Source: Glaciozyma antarctica PI12 (Eukaryota > Basidiomycota > Microbotryomycetes > Kriegeriales > Camptobasidiaceae). Taken from it: 64,000 nt of DNA. Of the stretch, positions 21,601 through 32,923 are shown in pieces; position 1 is the first letter of the stretch; each line of letters opens with the position of its first letter. Under the pieces are notes generated by a model. That model did not search any database, had not been told where the DNA came from, and was given only the letters and a program-made list of their open reading frames with translations. Position numbers and translations under genes: made by a program. The stretch spans positions 1,037,776 through 1,101,775 of the forward strand of contig KZ627148.1 in assembly GCA_002917775.1 (NCBI GenBank), written 5' to 3'.

Positions 21601-24600
21601 TGAGGCGAGCCTCGCTGCCGACTCGACGGTCCTGGTGCGTTGTCATTTCGTTTTGAGATGAGGGTCTTTGCTGATGAAGTCGTTGCGCAGTCGACGCCTG
21701 GAGCAGGTCGTTCAGCCTCTACTCCGACGCACACGCCGTACGTTCGGCCAAGTCGGGGTCACGGCAGCTCTCCTCGCACTACCGATTTGGATCTCGACGC
21801 GACGCCACAAGCTTCTCGCGCCCCCATCATCTCCCATTCTCCGACCTTCGCCCCGCCCTTCTACCAGGTCCCATCACCGCCTTCGCGCCAGCCGACACTG
21901 GCGGAACAGATCCATCTTGCTGCCCTCGCCAAGCAGCAGCGCTCTCCACGCGCCGCGAGGGACAGCGACGAGGACGAGCGCGAGGTTCGCGAAAGCAGGC
22001 GTACCGACTCTCAGCAAAGCGGCTCCACTTTCGCCAGCATGTCGACCGTCGCCACCTCAATCGCCTCTGCCGACACCGACTTTACGCTGCAGCCCTCCGT
22101 CGTTGATTCGCTGGACTCGATCTTCCCGCAGGGATCGCCGATATCCTCGAGGGGAGACCTCCTCGCTTCGCCGACGTTGGGGAACGGCAAGGCGTTCGCT
22201 GGGTTACCTCAGCTGCCATTTCAGCCTGAGCCCTTTTGGACGGCGCCGACGAGTCCTGGATCTACCCCTCGCCACTCTCCCGAGCAGCCCTCTCGACCTA
22301 ACCTTCTCTCCAGTCCACCTTTCGTCCCTTTCGCACCTTCGTCCTCCTCGCCTCCGATCGATCTCAAATCCCTTCCTTCCGACCGCGTCGGCCCCTCCGC
22401 CACCTCCCTCCCCCTCCACCACCACCTCCACCTTCCTCCCCCGCCCCCTCCTCCGCCATTCGTCGCTGGACTCTCCGCCGGACCTCCTCCACCACCACCG
22501 CCACCTCCCCCGCCCTTCATCGCAGGACCTGGAGCCCCTCCCCCACCCCCTCCTCCGCCCCCGCCTGTCGGTCTAGGTCCGCGCCCGTTCGGACCCTCGT
22601 TCCTCAGTGAGATGAGCACACACAAGCTTCGCAAGGCCAGCGCGAGCTCGACGACCAGCCCTACGACCAACGGCGCACCCAGCCCTACTCCCCTTCCTCG
22701 CCGGCGCCCCACCTGCTCCCGGCGCTCCTACGCCCCCCAGGCGCTCCCCGCTTCGGTATCGGCCTTCGAAAAGGCCCTCTCGTCGCGCAGAACAAGATGA
22801 AGCAGCTGCAGTGGGAGAAGCTCGCGTCTACCGAGTCGACCGTCTGGGGTGGCGCACCGATTGCTGAGTCCGAGTGGGCGGCGAAGCTCCGGGAGCAGGG
22901 GATTTTCGCGGAGATGGAGAATGACTTTAGGGCGATGCAGACGGTCAAGCGGGCGACGCCGAAGAAGGAGGCGCTCGTTTCGGTCCTCGACCATAAAGCG
23001 CGGCAGAAGATCTGTGACTCCTTTCGCTCAGCTTTTTTTTGGTTGGTGCTGAGTTCTGCTTGCGTTTTTAGACATCTCAATCATCAAGCCCGCGAGTTCT
23101 GCGACCGAAAAACGTCGGCCAGACTATCGCCTCTATCGCTTCGAGGATCTTGCGCTACGGCGACGACCTCACCGAAGACTTCTTGACTGAGCTGCAGATC
23201 GTACTTCCTACTCCCGAACTCGTACGCTCCTACTCTACGCTCACCAACCAGCTGCTGACGATTTGCTTAACCAGGTTGGGAAGCTCAACGTCTACCGGAA
23301 CGTCCCCGTCGAGGAGCTCGTTCGGCTTGAAGGCGCGGATCGCTTCCTCGTCGAGTGTATCAAGATCTACCGAATCGAGGATCGAGTTAAGGCGATGCTC
23401 TACCGCGCGAGGTTCCTGGAGAACATCAAGCTACACGAAGAGGTTCGTCGGATCGTTTTGGTCCGCGCGCACTCTGCTGATGCCTCGCTCCTCCTCTCTA
23501 GCTCGCTCAGAAGGTCTTCGATGCCGCTAGGAACCTTCTCAACGCTACGCAGTTCTCCAAGCTTCTCAAGGTGCGTTTCTGCAGCTCGCTGCGTTCGGAT
23601 TGCGCGCTGAACCTCTTTTCGCAGCTTATCCTCACGCTCGGCAACTACATGAACGCGACGGGGCACAAGGGCGTCGCCAAAGGGTTCAAGATCACTTCAA
23701 TCAACAAGCTCGTCGATACCAAGTCCGCCACGTCAACCGACCGGACTCTGCTCCACTTTACGGCCAAGACCGTCTCGCAGTCGATGCCCGAGGTCGAAGC
23801 CTTTCTCGAGGAGCTCGAGCAGCCGTCTGAAGCTTTCAAGTGTGCGTCTTCCCCCTCACTTTTCTCGACCAGAGCTTTCCTCTGATTCTCGCTCCCTCAC
23901 AGCCGACCTGACACACGTCACCACCGCCCTCAAGGAGCTCCGCGCGTCCCAAGTGACGCTCGAAGCCGTCCTCTCGGAGCACTTTTCCCGGATCGAAGAG
24001 CTTGACCCGAACGACGGCTTTCCCAAGAAGATGTTCCGGTTCTCGAGGGAAGCTCGCGAACGACTCGCAGCGCTCGACGACCTCCTTACGCAGGCGCAAG
24101 GGGAGTATACCAAGGCGCTCAACTTTTACGGAGAGGATTCCAAGAGCATCACGTCGACCCAGGAGTTCTTTGCGGTGTTCAAGACGTTCGTTACATCGTA
24201 TCGGGTGCGTTTTCTTGCTCCTCGTCGGGTGGGAGTTTGCTAACGTGTTTGGTTCCTCGCGCAGAAAGCTCGCTCGGACAATGCTCTCGCTGCGGAACGC
24301 GCCGCCAGGGCCGCTCAAATCCAAGTGCGCCCTCTCGCTCCCCATGTCGCGAGAATTGCAGACTGACGACCTTAACCCAGGCTCGCAAGGACGAAGCCGC
24401 CGCTGCCGCCGCCGCCAAGCCCGTCCGAAGCGCCACCCTCGTCGACGACAAGCTCCAGCAGCTTAGGGAAGGAGCAGTCGCTGGAATCGCACGTCGCGTC
24501 GCGAGGAAGAAGCAAGCTTCGCCGACCGCGTCTTCTCCGTCGACGCCGCTCGTTGCGCGGGACGCGATGACGGAGGGGGAGCAGGCGCAGATGCTCTTGA

Positions 24601-24856
24601 ATAAGATGCATCCAAATGGGGTACGTCCTTATCTCGGTGCAAGTGGGAGCTGCGCTGACGGCCTGGCGAATAGTCGGCTTCGAAATCGGTGACTGCACCT
24701 CCGACGCCGGCAGTTTCGAGGAGGCGCCGGCCGATGAACCTCAGCGAGGAGTTCTCGAGACCGGCAAGTCCGATTATGGAGCAGGAGGAGCCGCCGTTGT
24801 GTGGGATTCGGGTGGTCGAGTCGAGGGAGGACGAGGAGAGGGCCAGTTTGACTTAG
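18612..24856 (+). CDS. Bni1/For3-type diaphanous formin
   Basis: Twelve exons are visible: 18612-19969, 20028-20574, 20627-21634, 21691-23013, 23072-23221, 23275-23442, 23502-23570, 23625-23841, 23903-24204, 24265-24324, 24381-24620 and 24674-24856 (~1,870 aa). The order is classical. A disordered Ser-rich N-terminus leads into a Rho-GTPase-binding/FH3 region (from SPSTIHLVFEELLPKLCPSV to about 21150) and a coiled coil (21110-21400). Polyproline FH1 follows (22440-22580), then FH2 (from KMKQLQWEKLASTESTVWGG; also VGKLNVYRN, LILTLGNYMNATG, FKITSINKLVDTKS, DRTLLHF). Basic DAD-like residues come near the end. The known role is nucleation of linear actin cables for polarity and cytokinesis. Two frame problems remain: between the FH1 end and FH2 start (22690-22800) and just after the acceptor at 23072. 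Both lie in C-rich or G/C-rich runs. Confidence 0.88.
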
Positions 24857-25058
24857 ATTGTTTTATCGTTCAAGCAGTACAGCATCACAGGGTTTGTAAA
24901 GGCGTTATTAGTGTCGAGTGCATCTTGTTGTGCTTCCTTATTCTCGCAAGGAGGAAGGAGATAGCACTCGAGGAGACACTCCGCAAACTCCGAGACGACC
25001 TTCGTTCCTCTCGACACTCCTCAGCCAGAGTTGAACTCTCAAGAGCAGCAAGACCACC

Positions 25059-25688
25059 ATGGCCAGCCCCTACAACCGCCTGCATCCACCACGCCTACAC
25101 AATCCACGAACCTGTCCCTACCTCAACACGTCCCGAAGCATCCTCCTCCCGCCAACGGTCCGCGCCTCCCCCTTCTCTGGGCTCCTCGCTCGCGGAATCT
25201 ATACGGAGGGATGGTGGCGACAAGGCTTCCCCGACGCAGCGACGATGGCGAACGGCGGGTTTGCGGGCAAGGGTGCGTTCACGCGCTCGCCTCAGGAGGA
25301 GAGGGGAGCTGACGCGGCTCGTAGGACGGATCTGGGCTTGGGCACAGGCGTGTGAGCAGGTCACGCAACGGCCTCCGGCCTCTGGCTGTGGATTTGAGAA
25401 CAAGACGGAGCAGGCGTGGGCGTCTGCGCGGTCACCTCCTCCTGCGGGGTCCTTTCGAACGGCTGCGTCGTCTGGGAAGGCGTGGGGAGCTGGAGCGAAG
25501 CAGGGAACGGGGAGCGAGAGTGGGCCGTTCGATCAGGAGAGGTTCAACTGGTCGCACTGGCGCCACAGGATCCACGGGGACCGCTCCGAGCGACGAGGAG
25601 GTCGCTTTCGCCCAGGGCGACCTATCCACCACCATGCTCGCAAGCTGGACGAATGTAGCCACCGCCACCGCTTCAAGACCGGAGTAAG
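25059..25688 (+). CDS. Unresolved coding segment upstream of the M48 peptidase
   Basis: An ATG at 25059 in strong context (ccaccatggc) opens a frame with good third-position G/C bias: MASPYNRLHPPRLHNPRTCP, then RGIYTEGWWRQGFPDAATMA. An intron-like segment (GTGCGT near 25273, gctgac, acceptor near 25322) follows. From there one frame looks coding to about 25560 and another from about 25580 to 25688 (TTMLASWTNVATATASRP), before a GTAAGC donor at about 25688. I do not recognise a family. It may be the 5' end of the next gene, whose first ATG is otherwise missing, or a separate small gene damaged by consensus indels. Confidence 0.35.
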
Positions 25689-25736
25689 CATTGCGTTGGC
25701 GTCCTGCGATGGGATCTCGCTGACCTCGCTTCGCAG

Positions 25737-27857
25737 TTGATCTACTTCCTCCTGAACGACGTTCCCCGTTGCGCCCCAGCCTATCGCCCACCCTTCCTCC
25801 TCTCACACCCAAATCTCCTTCCTCGCAGTTCCGCCAGCGTCCTTCATTCTGCACCTCTTCCGCCTTGTCGCCCTTCGAACCTCTATCACCCCCCGACTCT
25901 TCGCACATCGCTCCTCTCCAATTTCCCTCCCTTCGCCGCGCATCCATCAGCCTCATCCCTCCACACCCGGCTCTTCTCCACCACGTCCACTCCTCACTCT
26001 CTCGCGCCAACTCAAATACTCGAAGCCGGCTTTCCAGTCCTCCTTCCCCTCCTCGCACTCTTCAAGAGCTCCGCCGCCCTCTCCACTCTCACCTTCATCT
26101 CGCGCATCGCCCTCACCCTCCTTCCCCTCTCCGCCCGCGCCAAACTCATCCACGTCATCTCAACGCACTACCTCTCGGACCCTCAGAACGCGAAACCCTG
26201 GGTCAAGCGGATCGTCGAAGCGAGTGGCCGAACCGTCTCGCCGACTTCAGCAGCAGGACACTTTAACGCGCGCTTCATCCTCACCCTCCCCGTCTTCCTC
26301 CCTTTTTCCTTCCTTGGCGCCGTCGTAATCGCCTCTTTCGAGCGGACGCCCGTCACTGGACGCCTTCGAATCCTCATGCTCTCGCCAAACGAAGAAGCCG
26401 ACCTAGTCGCCTCGATCCTCGCTTCCGGCACTCTTCCCTCCTCTCCCTCCGCGCCAATTCAACGCGACTGGGTGACGATCCTCCGAAACGTCCTCGAACT
26501 ATCCGACGAAGGCCGTTCGAGCACCACGGGTCGACGCGTCCTCCTCGGCGGAGACGTCCTCGACGAGCGAGATTGGCGCGTGAGGTGGACGGAGGCGGTT
26601 TTGCGAGCGCTGGAGGCGGGAGTTCCGCTGCTGGCGCAGGAGGAGGGAGATGGAGTCGCGGGGGTTCTGCAGCCTCCTCCGACGAAGTTCCCTCTGCGGG
26701 CGAGGCCGACGGAGATGAGCGTCAAGGAATTGGGGTGGGAGGGAGCGACGCTGTTGGGGAAGCATTTGGAGGGACATGCGCAGGGGAAGCTCGTCGCTGA
26801 GTACGACTTGCTGGTTATTGAGCGGGATGAGGCGAACGCATTTTCTTTCGGTTTTGGACCGGACGAGCTGGATGCGGGGAGAGGGATTCGCGTGGGAGGA
26901 GGGGAGTGATTGTGGTCTACACCGGTTTGTTCTCGACCTTCTCCTTGCTCCTGATACTGACGACGGCGAGCAGGCTTCATCGACGAGATCCTCGGCAAGA
27001 GTCCTGGGACCACTCCTCCTCCTCTCGACCCCCGGCCCGCTCAAGGAACCAACTTCTTCAGCAGCCTCTTCTCTCCTCGCCGCGCTCCCGCTGAGCTCCC
27101 CAACGCCGTCCCCTCCGTCCTTCCCACTGCCGCTCAGACCAAGTCGCTCGCAGTCTTGCTCTCGCACGAGCTTTCGCATCTCATCCTCGTGCGCTTTCTC
27201 GCCAAATTCCATCCTATTCGTCTCTAACGCGCTCCTCGCACAGTCGCACACACTAGAATCCTACGCCAACACCTCCCTCCTCGTCCCTCACCTCTCCAAG
27301 CTCTTATCAGATGGTCCGCTCTACAGACTCTGCAGTCGCCCGTTCTCCACTCACCTTTTCTCTCTCGCAGTCGCTCGAACCCTTCTTTACCCTATCACGG
27401 CGATGCTAGGACCGTTCTTCAACGACGCCGTCGGACGCAGCATGAACGTCGGCGCGTTGGGCGGGTTCGGCACCCTTGGCGAGCTCTGCAACAGTTGCGA
27501 ATCCCGAAAGCTCGAGGAGGAAGCCGACGTCGTTGGGCTTCGGTACGTCTTCCCTCCTACCTCTGCGAGCGCGACTGAGGTCCGAACAGGCTCCTGTCGC
27601 ACTCGGGTATCGACCCTCATCACGCACTGGATTTCTGGCAACAGCGGCTCGCCACTCCGCCCTTGTCGAACGACACTGTCGCTTCCACTTCCTCCCCGCA
27701 CCTCCGCCTTCATTCCTCGCAGGCGGGGTCAAAAGATGGTGCGAAGGAATCAACGTGCAGTTTCTTGCGCACGCATCCTGTTGATGCGGATCGGGTGAAG
27801 AGGATCAAGGAGGAGCTCGAGAGATGGGTCGTCTACCGGGGAGGAGTTGTGGCGTAG
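25737..27857 (+). CDS. M48-family zinc metallopeptidase, Oma1-like, mitochondrial
   Basis: The 3' exons are clear: about 25737-26924, 26974-27188, 27244-27313, 27371-27542 and 27590-27857. An Arg/Ser-rich segment (RTSLLSNFPPF, then HTRLFSTTS) looks like a mitochondrial presequence and precedes a hydrophobic segment. The M48 signature SHELSHLIL supplies HExxH, completed across an intron by SHTLESY. Upstream lies NAFSFGFGP and IVVYTGFIDEI, and downstream EEEADVVGLRLLSHSG, giving the third zinc ligand Glu; HPVDADRVKRI is at the C-terminus. In the known family, Oma1 is a stress-activated inner-membrane protease. No in-frame ATG exists near the start, so 5' exons are missing from this model. One base too many near 26905 separates FGFGPD... 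from VIVVYTG. Confidence 0.75.
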
Positions 27858-27990
27858 GGGATTTTGTTCGTTCGCACTCAGTATATATGTTGTTCCTCTC
27901 CTTTGCTAATCAGTAATCACACTCCTTTCACCCGCACGCCCTTGATCTTAGAACGTCTACGATAAATGAGAGTCACAAGTGAATGAACAG

Positions 27991-30900
27991 CTACAAGGTC
28001 ACCTCGGCCTTCTCCTCCACCGTTGCCAGCTCCGGCCGCTTCGTCCGATGGTGATCCAGCGCCAGCGAGCTATCCCCGCTGAGGGGAGTAACGATCGACA
28101 ACGCGAGCTGGATAATCGACTCGACTCGCCGTTGCAGCGGTTCGTTATCCGAAGTCACCGTCTGTCCTCGCACAACGTCAGCAAGCGCACCGAGAGAGGG
28201 AGAGAGAGAGACGCACCAAGTCCTCGACCGTCACATCCGCCACATGCTCGTCCAGCCTCACCCTAATCACCGGTACCTGCGGGTGCTCCAGCTTGACCTC
28301 CGTGGCGGCCTTCTCCTTCTCCTCCTCCGCCTTCATGATCGCCGCTGCATCCTCCTCTGCCTTCTCTGGCGGCTCGTTCGGATCTACCACCACTTCGGCC
28401 ATCGCGATATCGACGGGCTCGACGGGCTCGACGGGCTCGACGGGGAGGGTCGCAGCGTCTTCTGGGCGAATGAGCTCGACTTGCCCGAAGTAGGAGTCGA
28501 GGAAGGCGATGAGTCGGTCGAGGCGGGTCGGGAGAGCGAGGGCGTCTTCCTCCTCCTCCTCTTCCGAGAGATGGGGAGAGTGGAGAGGGGTGGGAGGTTC
28601 GGCGTGAGGGTGAGGATGGGAGTGAGAATGTCCACTCGAGGTTTCTGCGCCAAGGGGTCAGCTTTGCGAAGGGTAGGAGGGGAGAAGAACACAACGCACT
28701 CTTGACAGAGGCGGGACTGCCGTCGACGCCGAGGACGAGCGCGATGACTGAGTCGGCGACCATGTCATTCGTGACCGAGCCGACCCACTCGATCGCAAGG
28801 TCGTGCTTGCCTACCGCCTTGATATCCACCGTCGACATGACCTGCGCTCAACGCTCGTCAGCTTCGCCGCACGGCTGAAGGAAGAAGAACGCACCCTCAT
28901 CGTCGGTACCGAGTCCGCATCGACTCCCTCCTGGATCTTGCCGTACATTCCTTGCAGATGCCACCGCACGAGATCCCACGTCACCGAGACCGTGATCCGC
29001 TGTCGCTGCATGATGACGCTCGTACTGAGTCCAGTGAATTCGCGGAGGTCGGACGGGGCGAGGAAGGTGTAGGTGAAGTCTTTTGAGACGAGGAGGCCGG
29101 AGAGGGTTGATGCGGGGGTTGGGGCGGCGAGAGCGAGAGTGCCGAGTGCCTGACGCAGAACGTCAGCGGATACAGCGAGAGGGAGAAGTGTAGGCGCACC
29201 TTTGCCATTCGCTCGCCGCGAAACTTGAGCTTGACGATCTCGACGTTGCGAGGCGTGTAGATCTGGATGTCGTCCTTGCGCTCGGCGAACTTGGTCTTGA
29301 GGGCGGAACGTAGACGACTCATGTTATTCGCCTCGCCGTGCACGAGAATGAGGTGAGCGGGCATGACCTGGGGCGAGAAGTCAGCAAGGGATTTACGAAT
29401 GCGAAGCAAAGCCGCGCACCTCGTCGATGAATTTTGAGTTCTGGGTATAGTCGACGTGAGCTGAGAAGGAGATGTAATCGACGGATCTAGGGAAACCAAG
29501 TCAGCGAGAGAACACGCGAAAGCGCAGGGCGGCGACGCACAATCGTCGAGAGATCTTGGCTCCTCCTTGCAGCGCCTGAATCTCTGTCGGCTCGTTCATG
29601 ATCGTCTGCGCCAGCGAAGGTCATCAGCACTCCCTCCAGTAGAGCCAGTTCAAACGAACTCACCCTCGCCATAACTCCCTCGACCGAATACCCCGTGATG
29701 ATGAGCCCATTCCTCGGATCTGGCGCCCACTTCTCCAAGAGCTCTCGGCTCACTCCGTTGGTGAGGAACCCAGGACTCGCCATGACGACACAAGGTCCTC
29801 GGTCGTTCAGCTTCGAGATACCGCGGTCGAGAGGCCGGATGAACGAGTTCTTGCCCTTGAAGTCGAAGGGGTTGATCCCGCGTGCGAACTTCTCGCGGAT
29901 ATTGGGAGCCATCGTGTGAATGTATCTGTAGCGAGGGTGAGTCGCAGTAAATACGGAAAGGAGTGAGGAATGTACTGGCGGTAGACGTCCATACACTTCA
30001 TCGCGAGACTCGAGATGTAGTAGATCGGGACGTGGTGCAGCTCTGGATGCTCGCCCCAGTACTCGTCCAAGATCAAAAGCAGCTCTTGCGCTCGACCGAG
30101 GGCGAATACGGGGAGTAGAACGCGTCCGCCACGCTTCACGATGTTCTGGACCAGTGCTGAAGAGAGTGGCGTTAGCAGGAGCGAGGTGGGAGCGAGCGAG
30201 GACTTGCTCGTAAACTGGGTCTCCTAGTCGAGTCGAGGCTCGTGACTTTGCACTCTGCAAACAGACTCCGTTTAGCTCCCAGTCTGCGCACTCTCAGCCC
30301 TTGCGACTCACCCATACGTCGACTCGCAGATCATCACGTCCGGCTTCTTCTCCCAAACTGGCACTTTCGCAGGGACGAGATGCCGGTCCTCCTCCGTCGA
30401 GTAATCCCCAGTGTACAACACCCTCGTTCCAGCAATCTTGATCAAGAACATGCACGCGCCGAGGACATGGCCCGCCGCGAACGACGTGAACCGAACGGCC
30501 GTGTTGGAGCTTTCCGAAGGAGGGAGAAGGATCTCTTGCTCAAAGTCAAAGCCGATGATGGTGTTCCACGAGGCGATGATATCATACTCGGTAAAAAGCT
30601 TGTCGTCCGTTCCCGCCGTGCTGTGGGGTTGGAGTCAGAAGGTGCGCTGGCGCTTGCGAGCTGCAGGACGCGAAGGACGTACCTCACGCGCACGAAATCG
30701 CTCATCAGGTACCGGTAGACAGCCTTCGTAGGGTGCGACATGTACACGATGTGAAGTTGGCCTGCACGAAGTTGGTCTGCACGAGCACAACACGACCCGA
30801 AAGTTAGGTCCCTCCTCCCAGCTCCCCTCGAGTTCCCGAGACGGCGCACCTTCTCCATCACGTAGGTCAAGCTCGCAGCGTGGTCGAGGTGGAAATGGGT

Positions 30901-31214
30901 GATCAGGATGGCGTCCACGGTCGACCAGTCGAGCTCGTCGAGGAATGGAAGCGCCGCCATGCCCGAAAACGCTGGGTGGACTCCAGAGTCGCAGACGATC
31001 GTGCGGCCCTTGTACTTGATCACGCAGCAGGACCTTCCCACCTGTCCCTCCGTGGTTAGCTAGGTCAAGCCGCGCGAGAGCTGAGGACGGGACGAACCTC
31101 TTGCCCAGCTCCGAGCAGCTGCACCTCCATCTGGTCGTCGATTCCTTCGATTCCTCCTGGGCCGATGATTCCTGCTCCAGGAAAGTCTCCGGCTGCTTTA
31201 CGCTTAGCGGCCAT
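27991..31214 (-). CDS. YSH1: Ysh1/CPSF73 pre-mRNA 3'-end endonuclease
   Basis: Fourteen exons: 31214-31098, 31041-30850, 30776-30683, 30620-30312, 30254-30208, 30156-29976, 29925-29664, 29605-29541, 29486-29420, 29367-29200, 29149-28895, 28841-28700, 28644-28217 and 28161-27991 (~832 aa). Metallo-beta-lactamase and beta-CASP motifs are plain: [82 protein letters not shown] and [13 protein letters not shown]. The protein is the essential nuclease that cleaves pre-mRNA before polyadenylation. The intron 30207-30157 has a GC donor (GCAAGT). Two anomalies break the frame: exon 3 lacks one base (between TNF and the [10 protein letters not shown] frame, near 30766), and exon 5 has TAG at 30226-30224 within PRLD-stop-ETQF. 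The C-terminal domain carries a VEP x4 repeat (near 28412-28442). Confidence 0.9.
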
Positions 31215-31308
31215 CGTTACGAGCTGGACGGTGAGGTGAAGGCGGGAGGAAGAGCTGCCTCTGTCGACTCCACGACTCTCTCCCTCCTCCCACTCGCCTC
31301 AGCTCACG
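31215..31308. promoter_or_regulatory. 94-bp bidirectional start region of YSH1 and NAA50
   Basis: The YSH1 ATG (31214, minus) and NAA50 ATG (31309, plus) are separated by only 94 bp. Both leaders and any shared promoter must fit here or extend into coding sequence. No TATA-like box was seen; the stretch is C/T-rich on the plus strand. Confidence 0.5.
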
Positions 31309-32295
31309 ATGTCAGTACTCGCGCAGATCCCCACAGACTCGTTCGAAGCCGGAACTCGTATCGGCAACAAGCGCGTTCGCGTTCCTCCCAGGGTCACGCT
31401 CGGAGAGCTGTGAGTCCTCCTTCCTCGCTCCTCAGCTCGCGTCTTCCTCGACTCATCTCGGCGTGCCCTGCAGGACCGTCAACAACGTCGGCGTACTGAG
31501 GAAGCTCAACTCGGTTCTTTTCCCAGTCGCGTACAGTGACAAGTTCTACCGCGATGTCCTAGACGTCGAGATCACTCCAGAGGAGTACACGAAGCTCAGT
31601 GCGTGCCCTGCTCCCTCCTCCTCTGCGCCAGCTAACGCCTCGTACAGTCTTCTACCAAGACCTCCCAGTCGGCAACATCGTCTGCCGCCTCGAGCCCGCT
31701 TCCGCCCTCCTCCCAACGACCATCTCCACCTCCCTCTCTCCCATCATCCCCCCCGTCCCCTCCTCCTCCACCGCCCCCGCCAAACCCGCTCCCAAAATTC
31801 TTTCCGAGCCTCACAAACTCTACATCATGACTCTCGGCGTCCTCGCGTGCGTCCCTCTCTCCCCCGTTCCACTCCTCACAACGCGCTGACCGCATGCAGA
31901 CCTTACCGCCGACAAGGCCTCGCTTCCAAGCTCATCAAGCACGTCATCTCCGCCGCCGAAGCCTCGCACCGCCCTCCCGTCGTAGAGGAATTCAAGATCA
32001 AAGCTCCCTCGTCCGACGAGCCGGCGGATAAGAAGAAGAAGGTCGAGCCAAAGGTCGTTCCCCGTCCCGAGCAGAAGAAGGTCAACGCGCTGTACTTGCA
32101 TGTACAGTGGGGGAATGACGAGGCGAGGAAATTCTGGGAGGGACATGGGTTTGAGGTCACGGTGCGTTCTCTTCTTGCGTGCGATGCGGGGCGCGAGCTG
32201 ATGGGGTGGAGCAGGGGACGGTGCCGAACTATTATCGCAAGATTGAGCCGAGGGACGCATGGTTGCTGGAGCGAGCGATTGAGGTGGAGGTGTAG
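31309..32295 (+). CDS. NAA50: N-alpha-acetyltransferase 50 (Naa50/San-like)
   Basis: Five exons (31309-31409, 31474-31598, 31648-31846, 31900-32161, 32215-32295) give 255 aa. GNAT features are LTVNNVGVLRKLNSVLFPVA and YSDKFYRDVL at the substrate side, YIMTLGVLAPYRRQGLASKL (acetyl-CoA-binding RRxGxA-type loop), LYLHVQWGNDEARKFWEGHG and the NYYRKIEPRDAWLLE end. All match Naa50. A Lys-rich insert (DKKKKVEPK) between the CoA loop and LYLHV makes it longer than the animal protein (~170 aa). The known role is N-terminal acetylation with the NatA complex at the ribosome. Confidence 0.9.
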
Positions 32296-32923
32296 AGGAG
32301 GATGAATGCGAAAGCGCTCGAGGAACTGTGGGCGAAGGTCTCGCACTGCTCGCTTTCGTCGCCTCCGCATCGAGTCGATTCAACTGCTGCGCTTACACGC
32401 GCGTGTCTGCGGAGTGGACAGCGGCGCTCTCTGTTGAAGCCGGCCCCGAGTCCTCCTGCCGAGCTCCGTTCTCTCTCAGCAGCCTCTCTCGCGCTTGCAC
32501 GCCCGCTTCCCTTACCAGAAGTACCCTCGTATTGCGCTTCATCAGACTTAACGTTTTCGAGCCACCTCGTCTTCTCTTCTCCACCAAGGACGAGTCTTCA
32601 AACCCACTCGCTTCCTCAGAGAGCAGTTGGCCAGAGCGATGCACGCCTGACAGCTCTCAAAGCGAAGGCTTCAAGGTTCTCGCAAAGCCAAAGTACACAG
32701 CACCGATCACGCAAGCACATTCGTGGTTACAGAAGATCCCAGCCGTACATTATCAACCCTCCCTCAGGCGCGCAACTACCTCCTCGGACTCCTACTCCTC
32801 GCCCTTCCCTTAATCTCCAACCCCCTCTCCCCCCTCTCCTCCTCCTTAACACTCCGTCCCTTAACCTCCTCCCTACCTCCCCTCCCCTTAATCTCCAACC
32901 CCCTCTCCGGACTCTCACTCCTC
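32296..32923. other. Convergent intergenic region with a short direct repeat
   Basis: This region lies between the stops of NAA50 and CWC21. No gene was recognised. Two identical ~23-bp C/T-rich tracts ('taatctccaaccccc' core) sit at about 32807-32830 and 32884-32907. They probably belong to the CWC21 3' flank. Confidence 0.45.
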
